Source of the DNA: Apricaphanius iberus
Taxonomy: Eukaryota > Chordata > Actinopteri > Cyprinodontiformes > Aphaniidae
NCBI GenBank assembly: GCA_028564705.1
Contig: JAPXFQ010000840.1
Span: forward strand, 186,001-250,000
Direction: 5' to 3'
Length of the DNA: 64,000 bases
Positions within the stretch are counted from its first letter, which is position 1. Every line of letters starts with the position of its first letter. The notes under the pieces are model-generated. The model made no database searches. It was not told the DNA's origin and saw nothing but the letters and a program-made list of their open reading frames with translations. This document shows positions 1 through 11,345 of this stretch, one piece after another. The translations under genes were made by a program, and so were the position numbers.

Positions 1-600
1 GAGTCCAACCCCTCTCGAGGAGATGGGTTCCAGAGCCAGAGCCATGCGTCGAGGTAAGGCCGACGATGTCCAGTTGGAACCTCTCGATCTCGCACACCAG
101 CTCCAGCTCCTTCCCCACCAGAGAGTTGACGTTCCACGTCCCAAGAGCCAGCTTCTGCAGCCGAGGATCGGACCGCCAAGGTCCCCGCCTTTGGCCACCG
201 CCCATTTTACACCGCATCCGACCCCTATGGCCCCTCCCAAGGTGGTGAGCTCATGGGAAGGGGGCCCCATGTTGTCTCTTTGGGCTGAGCCCCTCCGGGC
301 CCGATGGGTGAAGACCCGGCCACCAGGCGCTCGCCAACGTGCCCCACCTCCAGGCCTGGCTCAAGAGTTGGGGCCCGGTGACCCGCATCCGGGCGAGGGA
401 ACTCTGGGTCCAAATTTTTTGCTCATCATAGGGGTCTTCAGGCTGCGCTTTGTCTGATCCCTCACCCAGGACCAGTTTGCCATGGGTGACCCTACCAGGG
501 GCTTAGAGCCCCAGACAACACAGCTCCTAGGATCATTGGGACACACAAACCCCTCCACCGCGATAAGGTGGTACCCCAGGGAGGGGTCACTTGTTCATCT
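1..600. repeat. Teleost dispersed repeat, GC-rich, unclassified (retroelement-like)
   Basis: This GC-rich block ends abruptly at AT-rich DNA near 600. Its wording, including CCTCTCGAGGAGATGGGTTC near the start and CTCCTAGGATCATTGGGACA near 525, matches by recall a repeat found in many copies in fish genomes. I cannot assign it firmly to a superfamily, though a LINE-associated non-coding part is plausible. Open frames exist on both strands (for example 23-457), but they are proline and arginine rich, contain no domain I know, and look like the by-product of high GC. The left edge is cut by the window. Confidence 0.6.
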
Positions 601-1060
601 TATTGGTCACTTGTTTCTATAATACAAAATAGATTGGGAAAAAAATGGCTTCTATTGAAGATTTCCAATAAAAAGCCACTGCTGACTTAATGCAATAAAA
701 TCAAAAGTTAAAATAAATAAGATGGTATCCTATAGATCTGTAAGACAAAGGTGAACCTTTTGTAGGGTGTGTATTTCATGAGATCTGGTATAAAACAAAC
801 AGCATTTGAGAAATAACAGCGTGCCAGCAGCAATACATATAAAAACTTCTAGTGGGATGGTCTGTTGATGCTTTGCTGCTTTATGACCTGGATAATAGAA
901 AGAACCATAAATTCTGTTCTCTAGGTGGAAATGTCTTGAGGGAGAATATTTTACTTTAAGCAGAACCACAATATTAGTTATGTAGCAGGATATTGATGTA
1001 AAGCCCAGCAGCAAGTCAGTTGTTTGGAGCAGATGGACTCCATCTTAACAGACAAGGTAC
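601..1060. other. AT-rich intergenic stretch
   Basis: No gene, RNA or repeat structure was recognised here. Confidence 0.5.
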
Positions 1061-1074
1061 AGGCATGCTGGCAT

Positions 1075-1645
1075 TAAGCTTGGCATACCCCCGGTCAGCC
1101 CTGTCCCCTGCACCGGCGCCAACTGCTCCTGCCCTCTCGGCCCCATCCACCACATCCTGATGTGCAGCTGGTCCCTGTTCCTAAAAATGCCACCTACAGT
1201 AAATCATACACTCACTCCATCACCAACCACTGTTAATATGGCTCTATTTAATGTTTACTGTCTCCTGAATAAAACTTTTATAATAAATGATTTGATTTTA
1301 GACAATAATCTTCATTGCTTATTTTTAACAGAGACATTGCTGGGTGCAGATGCCCCTGCTGTTCTTACAGAGGCCTCTTCACCTACTTTTAGCTTTTCTT
1401 ATTCAACGAGGAGTAGCCAGAGAAATGGCGGAACTGCTTTTATAAGTTCATTAACTCTTTCCGCCAAACTTGTTTTTTGATGATTTTACCACTTTTGAAT
1501 ATACTGCCTCTGTTTTTAGCACTCCTCGGGTTTTATGTTACACTGTTTAAAACCTCATAAAAGGAATGCACTTTTTATTCCAGAATTTTCTGAGTTTTTA
1601 TCAATTTTACACAGCTCTTATGAAAGGATAATTTTAGCTGGCCTC
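1075..1645 (+). mobile_element. LINE fragment, endonuclease domain (L2/Rex1-like)
   Basis: The plus strand encodes the first part of the apurinic-like endonuclease of a fish non-LTR retrotransposon. From about 1237 the frame reads MALFNVYCLLNK, then FLTETLLG near 1321 (the family usually has T-E-T-W-L here), then a serine-rich loop. The frame breaks near 1480 and homology continues in another frame to about 1645 (PEFSEFLSILHSSYERI). The catalytic core downstream and the whole reverse transcriptase are missing, so this is an inactive internal fragment. Assignment to the L2/Rex1 group is from remembered protein wording. Confidence 0.75.
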
Positions 1646-2926
1646 CTTATAAAGACGTTGAGCAAGGTATGTTATAGGATTCAGCATTTATCCCTCCAGT
1701 TTTGGGGGTTGTTTAGATTTCATTTACCCAGGATGCCCTGTACAATAGTCTGCTTCCTGACCAAACAAACTGGACTTTCCGAGCAAACAAACTGGAGTTT
1801 GTTTCAAGTGGACTAAACAGGGCTGGTGTGAATGCACCGTAAGTCTGTAACAGCATAACTTCAGATAGTCATTTTAGTTTGATAGCTTTTCACAGCTTTT
1901 CAGCAAAACTGAAGAAGTCTACAAGGTAAGAAATAACCTGGAAATAACCTGGAACAAACAGGTTTGAATTATTTCTATGGTGAAAAGATGAACGAAAAAC
2001 TTTGAATGAAATAAGAGAAAAATTGGATGTGAAAGTGAATATGCTTTGAGATGCTGATAATCATGTGGAGTAATACAGAAATGTCTTGAGAAATAAGGTT
2101 AACATGGCAAAACGCCACATAGCTTACCTGAAGACTGAATCTTTGAAGATAAATAGGCTGCTTTAATTGAATTTAGGTCTTGAGGTTACTGCAAATGATG
2201 CAGCGTACAAGCTCAGCTTTTCGAATTATTTATTTGCCCAGCAATGACTACAGTATCACTACAGATGAAAGCAGGGACTACAGTACAACAATGAAAAACA
2301 GAAGACCAAGACCTGGATCCTTGGGTTGTAGATGTAAAAGTCACAACTCAAAAAAAATTTAAAAATCTGCTAAATGCAACTGTGCCTATAAATTAAAAAT
2401 ACCTCAGTGTCTCAATAACAGCCGCATGAAACGATGCAAATGAAGAACCTGAATAATCACCTATATTTAAGAATTCTAAGATAAAAAAACATATGATTGA
2501 ATTCAATTTAATTTGGGGCTAGAAATGACTCATAGCATCAGCAATAAAAAAAGCAGAAGCCCTGAAAAGACAGAAAATCTTTCTCCTATGCCTGTGACTT
2601 CTGTCTGGTGAATTATTTGAAAATCCAGATTACCGTTCCACACCGTAACTCATATCTGTTTGACCAGGTAAACAGAAGCCCTGTATATCTCTTTAGCATT
2701 GGAATCAGAGTGTCTTTTACTAACTGTCACTCAGGGGTGACAAAAAAGGAGATCCATTGTCTGGAACAGTGTGGTGAAACTGCGTGCACAGCCAATTGTC
2801 AACATGCTGTGACATTGATTTCAAAGAAAATATGAGTAATGGTGCCTTCAGTCTGCACAGCTCATGCGGTGAGGAAAAAGGAACAACTATTCATGAACAT
2901 AGCTGCTGCACTGTGTTCGTTCTGGA
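1646..2926. other. Intergenic, no gene recognised
   Basis: AT-rich single-copy-looking DNA. Short open frames (2180-2362, 2608-2835) have no recognisable domain and no supporting splice structure. Confidence 0.5.
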
Positions 2927-3395
2927 GTCAGTCAGTGCATTTACATGCAAAAAGATAAAAGGAATTTTGACTTTTGAAATTCATGTATACACCTTGGTTA
3001 TAAAGCCACATTTCTTTGCATGTAAACACTACAGGCAACTTAGCTACTCCCCCTTCAGGAAGTGACAACAACGGAACGACAACAACTCATCAGCAACAAC
3101 GAGCGTAACATAATTAAACAGTTATACACAATTATACAGTAAACAGTACAATCCTGCAGAGTTGTCATCCATTTCTTCGCTCATTGTACATATCCTGCTT
3201 TTACTTCGTCAGCTTCAGCACCACCACCAGTTTTTTATCCTCTGTGTATTGCTCTAGGACAAATGGAAAAAGAGGTGCATGTCATAACCTAGCATTGCGG
3301 AGTAGAACGCATGTAAACTGCTATAAAGGCTCATATTCAGGTTAGGATATTACCATTTGTTTTATTAAGATTTGCATGTAAATGTACTAACTGAC
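2927..3395. mobile_element. Non-autonomous DNA transposon (inverted-repeat element)
   Basis: The two ends are inverted copies of each other: 2927-2951 and the reverse complement of 3371-3395 agree at 23 of 25 bases, sharing CATTTACATGCAAA. The core word TTTACATGCA recurs in inverted form inside (3010-3027 and near 3309), as in subterminal repeats of MITEs. At about 470 bp with no coding frame it would be a non-autonomous element. I could not define a target-site duplication, so the superfamily is open. Confidence 0.6.
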
Positions 3396-3949
3396 ATCCA
3401 TCAGTCTTTTGGAAATATTATGTTTGCTTTGGACTTTATTAATTGAATCTACCTATGTATCTACTGTATAGGTACGTTGGGTTTCCAATCAGCCTACAAA
3501 CATGAGTTCATGGAGCACCACTAGCTATTCTTAGCTGACCGTATCACTTCAAGTGACTCATATTACCTTACAAAGTATATTTAAAATGCCTATGCCAAGG
3601 CCTACGTCACAGCTCATTCACACCATGGTTGTCTAAAGATTGTTGGCTTTAGTGGCTCCACCATGGTCAAGACAGTCCAGAGTCTTTTCATGGACCGTTT
3701 TGTGACAGCGGAATATCCACCTGAGTGATTAAGAACAGCGCTATTCCTTTCTGCCTTTAAAAAAACTCTTGAAGATCTAGCTCTTCAGAGAGCTTCTCGT
3801 ACTGTATGCTTATCTACTGCACTTTTCTCTATGCCTGAACTCTGTTTCTACTCTGGCATCTCATCACCTCTGACAAAACCTGACTAGTGGTCTTCCTTCT
3901 AATCTAGTTTATTGTTTGATTTGATTAAATGTGTGATGTCATTTGTAAT
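3396..3949. other. Intergenic, possible LINE scrap
   Basis: Mostly unrecognised. Around 3755-3830 the plus strand (FKKTLEDLALQRASRTV in one frame) resembles the extreme carboxyl end of fish LINE proteins, but it is too short to call. Confidence 0.35.
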
Positions 3950-4335
3950 CAGAGGTGAGTAGTAACCAGGTACAATGTGAGTACGATTTTTGGATAAAAT
4001 TTGCCTTCAAGAGTAGTTTTACTTGGAACGTCAAGTGGCGTAGTGGTTAGTGCGGGCACCCCATGTGCAGAGGCCTCAGTCCTCAACGCGCCTGTCCCCG
4101 GTTTGATTCATATCCCATGTGACCTTGCTGCATGTCTTTCCCCACCTCTCTCCCCCTTTACAATTCCATCCACTGTCAAATAAAGGCCACTGTGGCTCAA
4201 AAAAACTTGTTTAGGAAAAAGAGTACTTTTACTTCACTGTATGTTTTACTTTTATAATAATATTATAATAAATAATAAATAAATAATAATATTTTTGAAG
4301 TGTTACTACTCTTACCCGAGTACAATTTCTGGATG
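3950..4335. mobile_element. Degenerate hAT-like MITE hosting a SINE
   Basis: The left edge CAGAGGTGAGTAGTAACC at 3950 and the stretch near 4300-4330 (GTTACTACTCTTACCCGAGT) resemble the two ends of a fish hAT-type MITE whose termini read CAGAGGTGGGTAGTAAC and which is full of short ACTTTTACTTC words (4226-4255). The middle is interrupted by the SINE at 4031-4206 and by an AT-rich stretch at 4250-4295. The right end is eroded, so its boundary is approximate. Confidence 0.5.
4031..4206 (+). mobile_element. tRNA-derived SINE
   Basis: A RNA polymerase III type-2 promoter is visible: an A box TGGCGTAGTGG at 4036-4046 and a B box GGTTTGATTCA at 4100-4110, a drifted form of GGTTCGAATCC. After the tRNA-like head comes a pyrimidine-rich body (CTTTCCCCACCTCTCTCCCC near 4136), the tail motif CAAATAAAGGCCACTGTGGC and a short A-run. 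This order and wording match an abundant tRNA-derived fish SINE family. It is a near full-length copy that has drifted in the B box. Confidence 0.85.
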
Positions 4336-6798
4336 CTGTATTCACTGTGAGTAACTTTACTGACTGAAAAACAACCTTTAAAAGAATACACCACACATAC
4401 ACACACACAAATAGGGGAGCAAATGAGGCCACTGGCTTCTACACAAGCTTTGTTTTCCCGATTTAATTTTCTATGTGTGGAGCTCGTTGCATTTTAAGGT
4501 CAAATGAACACAGTGTTATTTCTGACTGTCATATATAGGGCTGGACTGGCGCCTTATCCTTGTTTATAGAAAGACATTTTTATCCTCGACAAAAGTAACA
4601 CCATAAATTATCAATGGAATTATTTTTACCTAATCTAAGATATATATTAACATTTCCTGCTGTAAATATTTGTGTTATATTGAAAAAGATGAAACTAATC
4701 AAACGAAAAGTAAAATGACGGTTTACTTGCCTTATGTTATCACGCTACTGGGAGGAAGATAGTTGAACAAATACTCAAACTTGTCTTTGGAGATGGTACA
4801 GTCGATGACTGTCTTCTTGTCGATGTTGACGATGATAAATGAAAGATGGATGATATTGGGCATTAGAATCTTATTCTCAGATAGTAAGAAGATCAAATAT
4901 GTAAAAAATAATAATCCAAGATTCTGACATCACTGTAAAGGTAATGTACGTCATCCTGACACAGCAGAAAGCTGCCCCTGATTTATCATAGGTTTGCAGC
5001 TATTAAAATAGGCACAAACAGTAAAAACATGCTGGGGTGATTTACTATCCACACACAACCAAGTCTACACCTGTTAAACCCGCAGCAAGGTGGCGTCAAT
5101 CCATTTAGCACTTGATTAATATGCAATGTAAGCGTTTCTCTCAGAGTATCCAATAGATTGTTAGGAGAACAAGCAAATAAGTAGGAGTTCCAGGCGGTGT
5201 GTGACTTACTTAACAACCTTTTTGCAGTGGCTGTTTTATTGCCTTCTTTTTAGCGCCTCTGAAGGCATGTCTTCACTTTGTGCCACATGTTTCGACACAA
5301 ATTATAACTGACAAACTACAATAAATAATTTACAGACATTGTAGCATTTATTGCGTGCTCAACGCATCTGCACCGGCAGTTTATTTGGATCTCCATTAGT
5401 TTCCACCTGAGTGGTTTATGATCTCCCTGAGCTGCAATTAATTAATAGAATAATCATGTACAATCCTCAATGACAGTTACATACATGGCATTTCAAAAAC
5501 TACATTCATACTTTTTAGAATACATACAAAAGACAGATATACAATAATTAACTTGTAAATTTCAATAAAATACCTACAATTCAGGTAGATCCAAAGCTAA
5601 AATTAGATTTTAATACTTTTTTTGAAAAATAAATGCCATTTAGTCCTCATATACAGTATTTTAAAATAATTTATTCAATTTCTGAGATGCTCCGTACACC
5701 GTAGGTGTTGCATGAAGTGCGTGTTAGCACATTTTACTTGTAATTTAATACATTTAATATAGGCCGTGATAAAGTGCGGTGCATTTTAACAATATTAGTA
5801 GAATATGGACATCTCACTAGTGAGAGCAGAATTAATTGGACAAGCTGCACCTTTAATCAGTCAGACTCTGGAATACGGTTGCATGGACCAGGAGCAGCAC
5901 ATGTACACCGCACGCTACGTTATTTAATGACGAATGAAAAAAAAAGTAATTCACAGACATTTTAGATTAATATTAACCAAAGACTGGACTGTCCTTAATT
6001 CCCCCCCTTTTTTGCCAAAGACGCATCATGAATCCAAGTGGATGCAAAATTCTCATTTGAAAACTGCACCTTTTGCATGTTATGAATTGCTGTCACAATC
6101 TTAATAGATCATCTGCAAATTAAGGACAACCCACTATTGCAACCTTTTTGTGGCACGTACAGTTTTGTGCCTGTATTTGAAATTTTGATCAATCTGGCCC
6201 TGTGAAACCATGCGCTTGATTATAATAAACAGATAACGTATCAGAAGAGGAGCACATCAAAACCAACACACATAATTTCATGGTGTGATGAAAGCATATT
6301 TTTTTCATTAAATCAGAAACAGTGTGACAACTGATCTATAAACTGGAAAATAACCTAAAAATGTCTGCCTGAATAACGGTGGAATTATTCCTAAAGATAC
6401 ACTTCCTTCCATGGTGAGGAGCATCTGCCCTGCAACTACATATCTCACATGCTGTCATACACGACCCTCTTTTGCCATTACTTTTTTCCATCATCTTTGG
6501 TTACAGCAGACAGAAAAGAAAATGGTTACTGTGAACTCCACAGAGAAATGGGAAAATTATATTTCTAGATCCATCCATCAATCATAGATTATTAAAAAGA
6601 GAAGCATTATTTTCATCTTGTCTTTCAAAGTGAAATACAGTTCAAATGAAAGGAATGCAGGAGGGACAAAATAATGAAAAATACATTAAACTTGGTTAAA
6701 CATTGTAAAACATGAAGCCTGATAGTTTTGATGATTACTCTCACCCCAAAAGGGAGTCATGAATAAAAACACATGAGATTGGCATGGTTTCAAATAGA
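4336..6798. other. Intergenic, no gene recognised
   Basis: AT-rich DNA with no convincing exon, RNA gene or repeat edge. Frames at 4986-5216, 5774-5965 and 6686-6970 have no recognisable domain. Confidence 0.5.
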
Positions 6799-6937
6799 GA
6801 TGCACTGATACCGATACTGGTGTCGGGTATCGGCCCCAATACCATGTAATGTACTCGTATAGGCATCTGTTAAAGTTAACCGATATCATGAACCGATACT
6901 TAAAATGTGGAAACTCTTCAAAAATTTCACAGAAAAT

Positions 6938-7236
6938 CAGCCTGTGAATATTCTCATTCATCCAGGTCATGGTTATCTCAAGGAAATTTCAATCAAACGC
7001 AACTGGACTGGGTAATTTGTCTTGGAAGACGTTTCACCTCTTATCCAAGAGGCTTCATCAGTTCATGCTCGCCGCTGACCAGACTGGGAGCAAAGTTATT
7101 TTGCTCCCAGCTCCCGGCATGGTCCCAGCCTGGTCAGCGGCGAGCATGAACTGATGAAGCCTCTTGGATAAGAGGTGAAACGTCTTCCAAGACAAATTAC
7201 CAAGTCCAGTTGCGTTTGATTGAAATTTCCTTGAGA
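6938..7236. mobile_element. Fold-back (long inverted repeat) element with 12-bp flanking repeats
   Basis: Arms 6975-7089 and 7123-7237 are reverse complements over 115 bp without gaps and with about two mismatches. The 33-bp spacer contains a further perfect 11-bp hairpin (7084-7094 with 7100-7110, CTGGGAGCAAA). Just outside, TTCACAGAAAAT occurs at 6926-6937 and again at 7237-7248, which reads as a 12-bp target-site duplication. The arm wording (GGAAGACGTTTCACCTCTTA) belongs to a family I recognise from fish genomes. No protein is encoded. An RNA from it would fold into a near-perfect hairpin. Confidence 0.8.
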
Positions 7237-7441
7237 TTCACAGAAAATGTAACTTTCTGACTTGAAATTTTAGTTTTGTGGCCATTTATATTAATAATTT
7301 AATTTTTTTCATCGAATTCACCATCATCTGTTGCAACAAGCAGAGAGGAAAATAAAACTTCCAATTCATTGCATGTTTTTGTGTGGTACAAGTCTCGATA
7401 CTGGTACTCAGTATCGGCAGGCACTCTGATCCAAGTATCGG

Positions 7442-8095
7442 CAAGGCAAGGCAAGTTTATTTGTAGAGCACAATTCATACACAAGGCAATTCAAAGTGCT
7501 TCACAGTTGCATGAATTAAGAAACAGAGAAAAAAACAACATCAACTTTAAAGATAATTAATTTCAATAAAAAGCAAGAGGGCAGGTAAAATAATTTCAAT
7601 TGTCATATGTACGGGTAAAATAACTTTTTTCAGCCTGGATTTAAACATTGTTAGAGTTGAGGCTTGTCTCACATCCTCATGAAGACTGTTCCAGATTTTA
7701 GCTGCCTGAAACTGAAATGCAGCCTCACCGTGTTTATTGTTGACTCTGGGAACCACCAGGAGAACCCTCCCTTAAGTTCTCAGGGCTGAGATGGTTCATA
7801 TGTCTCTAACATGTCAGAGATGTACTTTGGTGCCAAACCATGAAAAGAATTGTACACAAGCAGAGCTTTTTTAAATTCTATTCTCTGAGCGACAGGAAGC
7901 CAGTGCAGAGACCGGAGCGCTGGACTAATATGGTCGTATTTCCTGGTTCTTGTCAGGACTCGAGCAGCAGCGTTCTAGATGTACTGCACCTGTCTAACAG
8001 CTCGTTTAGAGAGGCGAGTAAGCAGGCCGTTACAGTAGTCTAACCTGCTGAAGACAAATGCATGGATAAGTCTTTCTAAGTCTGGTTTCGACATT
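7442..8095 (-). mobile_element. 5'-truncated LINE insertion (L2-like), minus strand
   Basis: Read on the minus strand from 8095, the sequence encodes the end of a non-LTR reverse transcriptase protein: FSRLDYCNGLL-like near 8055, AARVLTRTRKYDHISPALR near 7960, LHWLPVAQRIEFK near 7890, then VPRVNNKHGEAAFQFQAAK with IWNSLHEDVRQASTLTMFKS at 7756-7640. The 3' end is a short tandem (TTGCC)n tail at 7442-7457, as in L2-type LINEs. The direct repeat GTATCGG at 7435-7441 and 8096-8102 flanks the copy as a 7-bp target-site duplication. Truncation at the 5' end is the usual product of target-primed reverse transcription. Confidence 0.85.
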
Positions 8096-8132
8096 GTATC
8101 GGTTTGAAAAAAGTGATATTGTTGCATCCCTA

Positions 8133-10379
8133 GTTTTTATTATTAGACTATTACTGTTGTAATTCTGTGTTTGTGTGCTGGAGAGTGGGTGTGTTTGTAT
8201 TCATTCTCCAACCTTCTCTCTAGGGTGTGTTAGACAGCAGTCACCAGGTGTTCCTGGTTGAACCTAATCAACATCCAGCTTAAAAGGGTAGGCAAGCTGA
8301 CGCCAGTCGGTTCTCGCCTCCAGTGTGGTGCATGGCCAAACTAACCTTCAAGTCTCTTTGTAAGAAGATTTATCTCCCTAGTTTTATTTGTTACTTACCT
8401 TCTCTGTCTCCTGAAGAATCTCCCAGGAAAATCTGTGTCAGCCCTCCAGATTCCTCTGAGCCGATGTCCTCCTTGCTCCGGTTTTCTGCTGAGTCAGCCT
8501 CTGCACCACTCCCTCCTGATAAACACCTACAACTCCATATGCTTCTTGCTGCCATCACACTGCTTGCTTGTCCGCCCCATAAAAGCCTCCATCTGTGAGA
8601 TAAGGACTGGAGCTCTCACCCATTCCACCCATTCTGCCTCCTGTGTCTGGTTTTGTGTCAAAATTAAGTCTGAAAACCCAATCATGTCAATCACTGTAGA
8701 GGTAGATACTCTTATTTTGGCTAACATCGACTTAGTCATTTTTCTTCCCTGTGTTCTCCATGGCAACGATATGTTAAACAGAAATTGGGGGGGGGGGGGC
8801 TATAACCTCCGCCAATGCTTTCTGTAAACTCAAATAATTTGCTCTGAAAGAAGAGAAAATCTTTAAGTAAAGCTGTATTTGCCATTAAATAACAGAATTT
8901 GTATTTTGACACATAAATTTAAGACCTATGGCTTCAAGATATGGCAGAAAGTTGTGCAGCCATCGGTCAACACAGAAGACCTATATCAAAATTTCAAAGC
9001 ATTCCTTCTACATTGGCCAAATAGATGAATAGGTCAAATAATATAACTATTAACTGGACCAGTATATTTAGAGCACATTTTAACAATATATACGATGGTA
9101 GTTAGTTAAAACTGATCTATTTTGGTTGCTGTTTTTCTACAATATGAGCACAAACTGAGATGTGTTAAGGGAAGCTGGGGCTGATCTTTTAATGCCCACT
9201 TTGGCAGAAAATTACTCATTGATCTGAGCCTCAGCTGCTCATTATTGAGTTTTATGAATGGCCATGCCTTCCCATGGAGTCCAGAGCAGAATATTAGGTA
9301 TTGGTTATGACATAAAATGGATAATGACCTTGTAGGACTGTATATGTCAGAAGCTGGGAGCTCATACACCTGTATATTCACTGTGTCTCTGTCCCAAAAG
9401 GACAGATAGTGAGTTTTTTTAATTCAGTGTAATGGCATTATGAAACCGTCTACTTGCAGATATTAGACAGATAGGATTTTATTTTCTCCCTAACATTTTA
9501 AGTTTTCATATATTTCTTCGGTTTTTGATGTTGGACATTTTATTATTACATGCTATTATTACATTTTTACTGTGCTGTCCTGTAATTGAAGTGATGTGAC
9601 GCATTGATTATGTTTGCACTGTATATCTCTTTCTTTTTCTGACATTTTTCTGACCAGACTATTTATGGTAACCTGTTGACTAAAAAAATCTATGTTGAAT
9701 TTAACTCAGAACATTTAAATAAAACTCATAGCAGCAAACTTCCAGGTTTAAGTCTTATTTTTGCTTATGCCTTTTTGTATACAGTGCAGATGTTCTCCCC
9801 CATACATAAATAAGTTTACATATATTCACTGGAATGGTTAATTGCATAGTCCTCGTGGACCTAATGAATAGGCATGCATGGTTGCCTGTTTATTATTCCC
9901 CTGTAATCAACTGGCAGGGCTTACTTTGGCATTTGGCTCTTTACTGCTGCTAAAGGATCCAGAAAATAAATGAAAGAGTATTCACAAGTGATAATTTATG
10001 CTGTTGTAGTTAAATTACACAAGGAAAAAGAGGGTTTGATAAAACAAAATTAATTGATTTTAAAGCCAATATCTTCAAAGATTACTATTTATACACAAAG
10101 GCTTTGAAGTTGACAGGACAGTCTCATAACAGGTACTCAAAGGATGCCAGAGGAAAACAAGAAACATAAATAGCAATCCTCTTATTTCCAAATTACTTTG
10201 GTGACTAAGTCATATTCTGTTGTATTTTATAAACTGAATTTAGTATTTTACTTAGTTCACTTGTTACTTGTTTATCTGAATTACTTCAACGTCTACGTCA
10301 ACGTTCCATTCTCACTGCAAACAACTGTTACCTTTTCTAAAATCATTGAGTACATTTGCTGCACTTCATTTAAATAGAG
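8133..10379. other. Intergenic, no gene recognised
   Basis: Includes a run of 13 G at about 8787-8799. The moderately GC-rich part at 8160-8620 has repeat-like wording but I could not place it. Frames at 8323-8598 and 8435-8827 overlap each other and show no domain. Confidence 0.45.
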
Positions 10380-10813
10380 CAGGGGCTCTTAAACCTTTTT
10401 TGGGGGGAAGCCCTTGCAGGGGGTAAATTTGTTCCAAGGACCCTGTCACAATCCTCATGCTGATAACAGCTATTCTAAATGACCTTCCATACTCCTACAT
10501 ACTATAGGAATTATTCATATTTTCAAAATGTCCAATCTAAATGCTCACAATCTGTCCTATACAAACCAGACTTCATTAAAATAAAAATGTGAACACTTCG
10601 AGACAGACATTTTTTCCTAATTGTATTTTAATTCTTTTTTTCCTCCTTGATGAAGTGGACAGACTAGAACATTTGTTCATCGTGCATATCAGCTAAACCC
10701 CAAAAGTTGTACTCTCAGTGAGTCCCCTTCACACACTATTTGTGCTTAGCAGACTCCCAACATATGGATTGCGAACCCCTAGGTGTTCAGGGACCCTAGT
10801 TTGAGGACCACCG
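10380..10813. mobile_element. Non-autonomous hAT-like element
   Basis: The left end AGGGGCTCTTAAACCTTTTT and the right end TAGTTTGAGGACCACCGT resemble the two ends of fish and other vertebrate hAT-type MITEs whose terminus reads CAGTGGTTCTCAAACTTTTT. The words CAAGGACCCTG (about 10435) and CAGGGACCCTAG (about 10788) recur inside each end. Flanking octamers AAATAGAG and TAATAAAG agree at six of eight positions and may be a decayed 8-bp duplication. No coding frame. Confidence 0.55.
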
Positions 10814-11125
10814 TAATAAAGCGTTTATCTTCACTATTAATGTCACTCTAATTAAAAGGTCAGGATTGATTTCAAATTTTGGATCAAAGGAAGCTGCAGT
10901 GTGTTAATAATCCAACAGAGAGATTGGCAGGTCTTTATGAGTACAACTCATGAGTAATCAAAATCTCACAATTTGCCCTAGTGAGAACCATTTATTGACA
11001 TAATCCCTGTGCCACAAGAAAAGTAAAAAAGTTTATTAAAAGTATATATACATTCTTATCAGTTTAAAAGTTTATTTTTCTTGACCAATCCCAGCAGAAT
11101 ATGTGAAATCAATGATGTGAGATTT

Positions 11126-11345
11126 TGCCCCACACATGCAGACTCCAACCACAGCGTCCCTCATACTGAGCAAGCATGTAGAAACAGTGGAAAGGAAAAA
11201 CTCCTGTTTAACGGGAAGAAACCTCCAGCAGAACCAGAACCTGACTACATATAAATTAATATACAATAAAGACTTAAATTTAGATGGAGAACTCCTCCAG
11301 CGCCTTCTAAGACAGCATCACACCCAGCATTTACCTAATGATATA
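11126..11345 (-). mobile_element. LINE 3'-UTR fragment, minus strand
   Basis: The words CATACTGAGCAAGCATGTAG and GGAAAAACTCCTGTTTAACG are reverse complements of the 3' untranslated region also seen on the plus strand at 36680-36800. The same 3' region recurs at 49995-50260. No protein-coding part is attached. Confidence 0.7.

Larger units (their letters stand above)
6799..8132. mobile_element. hAT-like DNA transposon remnant carrying two later insertions
   Basis: The left end TAGAGATGCACTGATA at about 6795 and the right end at 8132 (reverse complement TAGGGATGCAACAATA) form imperfect terminal inverted repeats, followed on both sides by the repeated word GTATCGG or CGATAC typical of a fish hAT-like family. 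No transposase frame remains. Without the fold-back element (6926-7248) and the LINE (7442-8095) the host copy would be only a few hundred bases, so it was itself non-autonomous. Order of events: the hAT-like copy first, the two insertions later. Confidence 0.65.

Noticed and set aside
23..457. 144-codon frame at the window start
   Set aside because: It falls in a GC-rich dispersed repeat with overlapping frames on both strands; its Pro/Arg-rich product looks non-coding.
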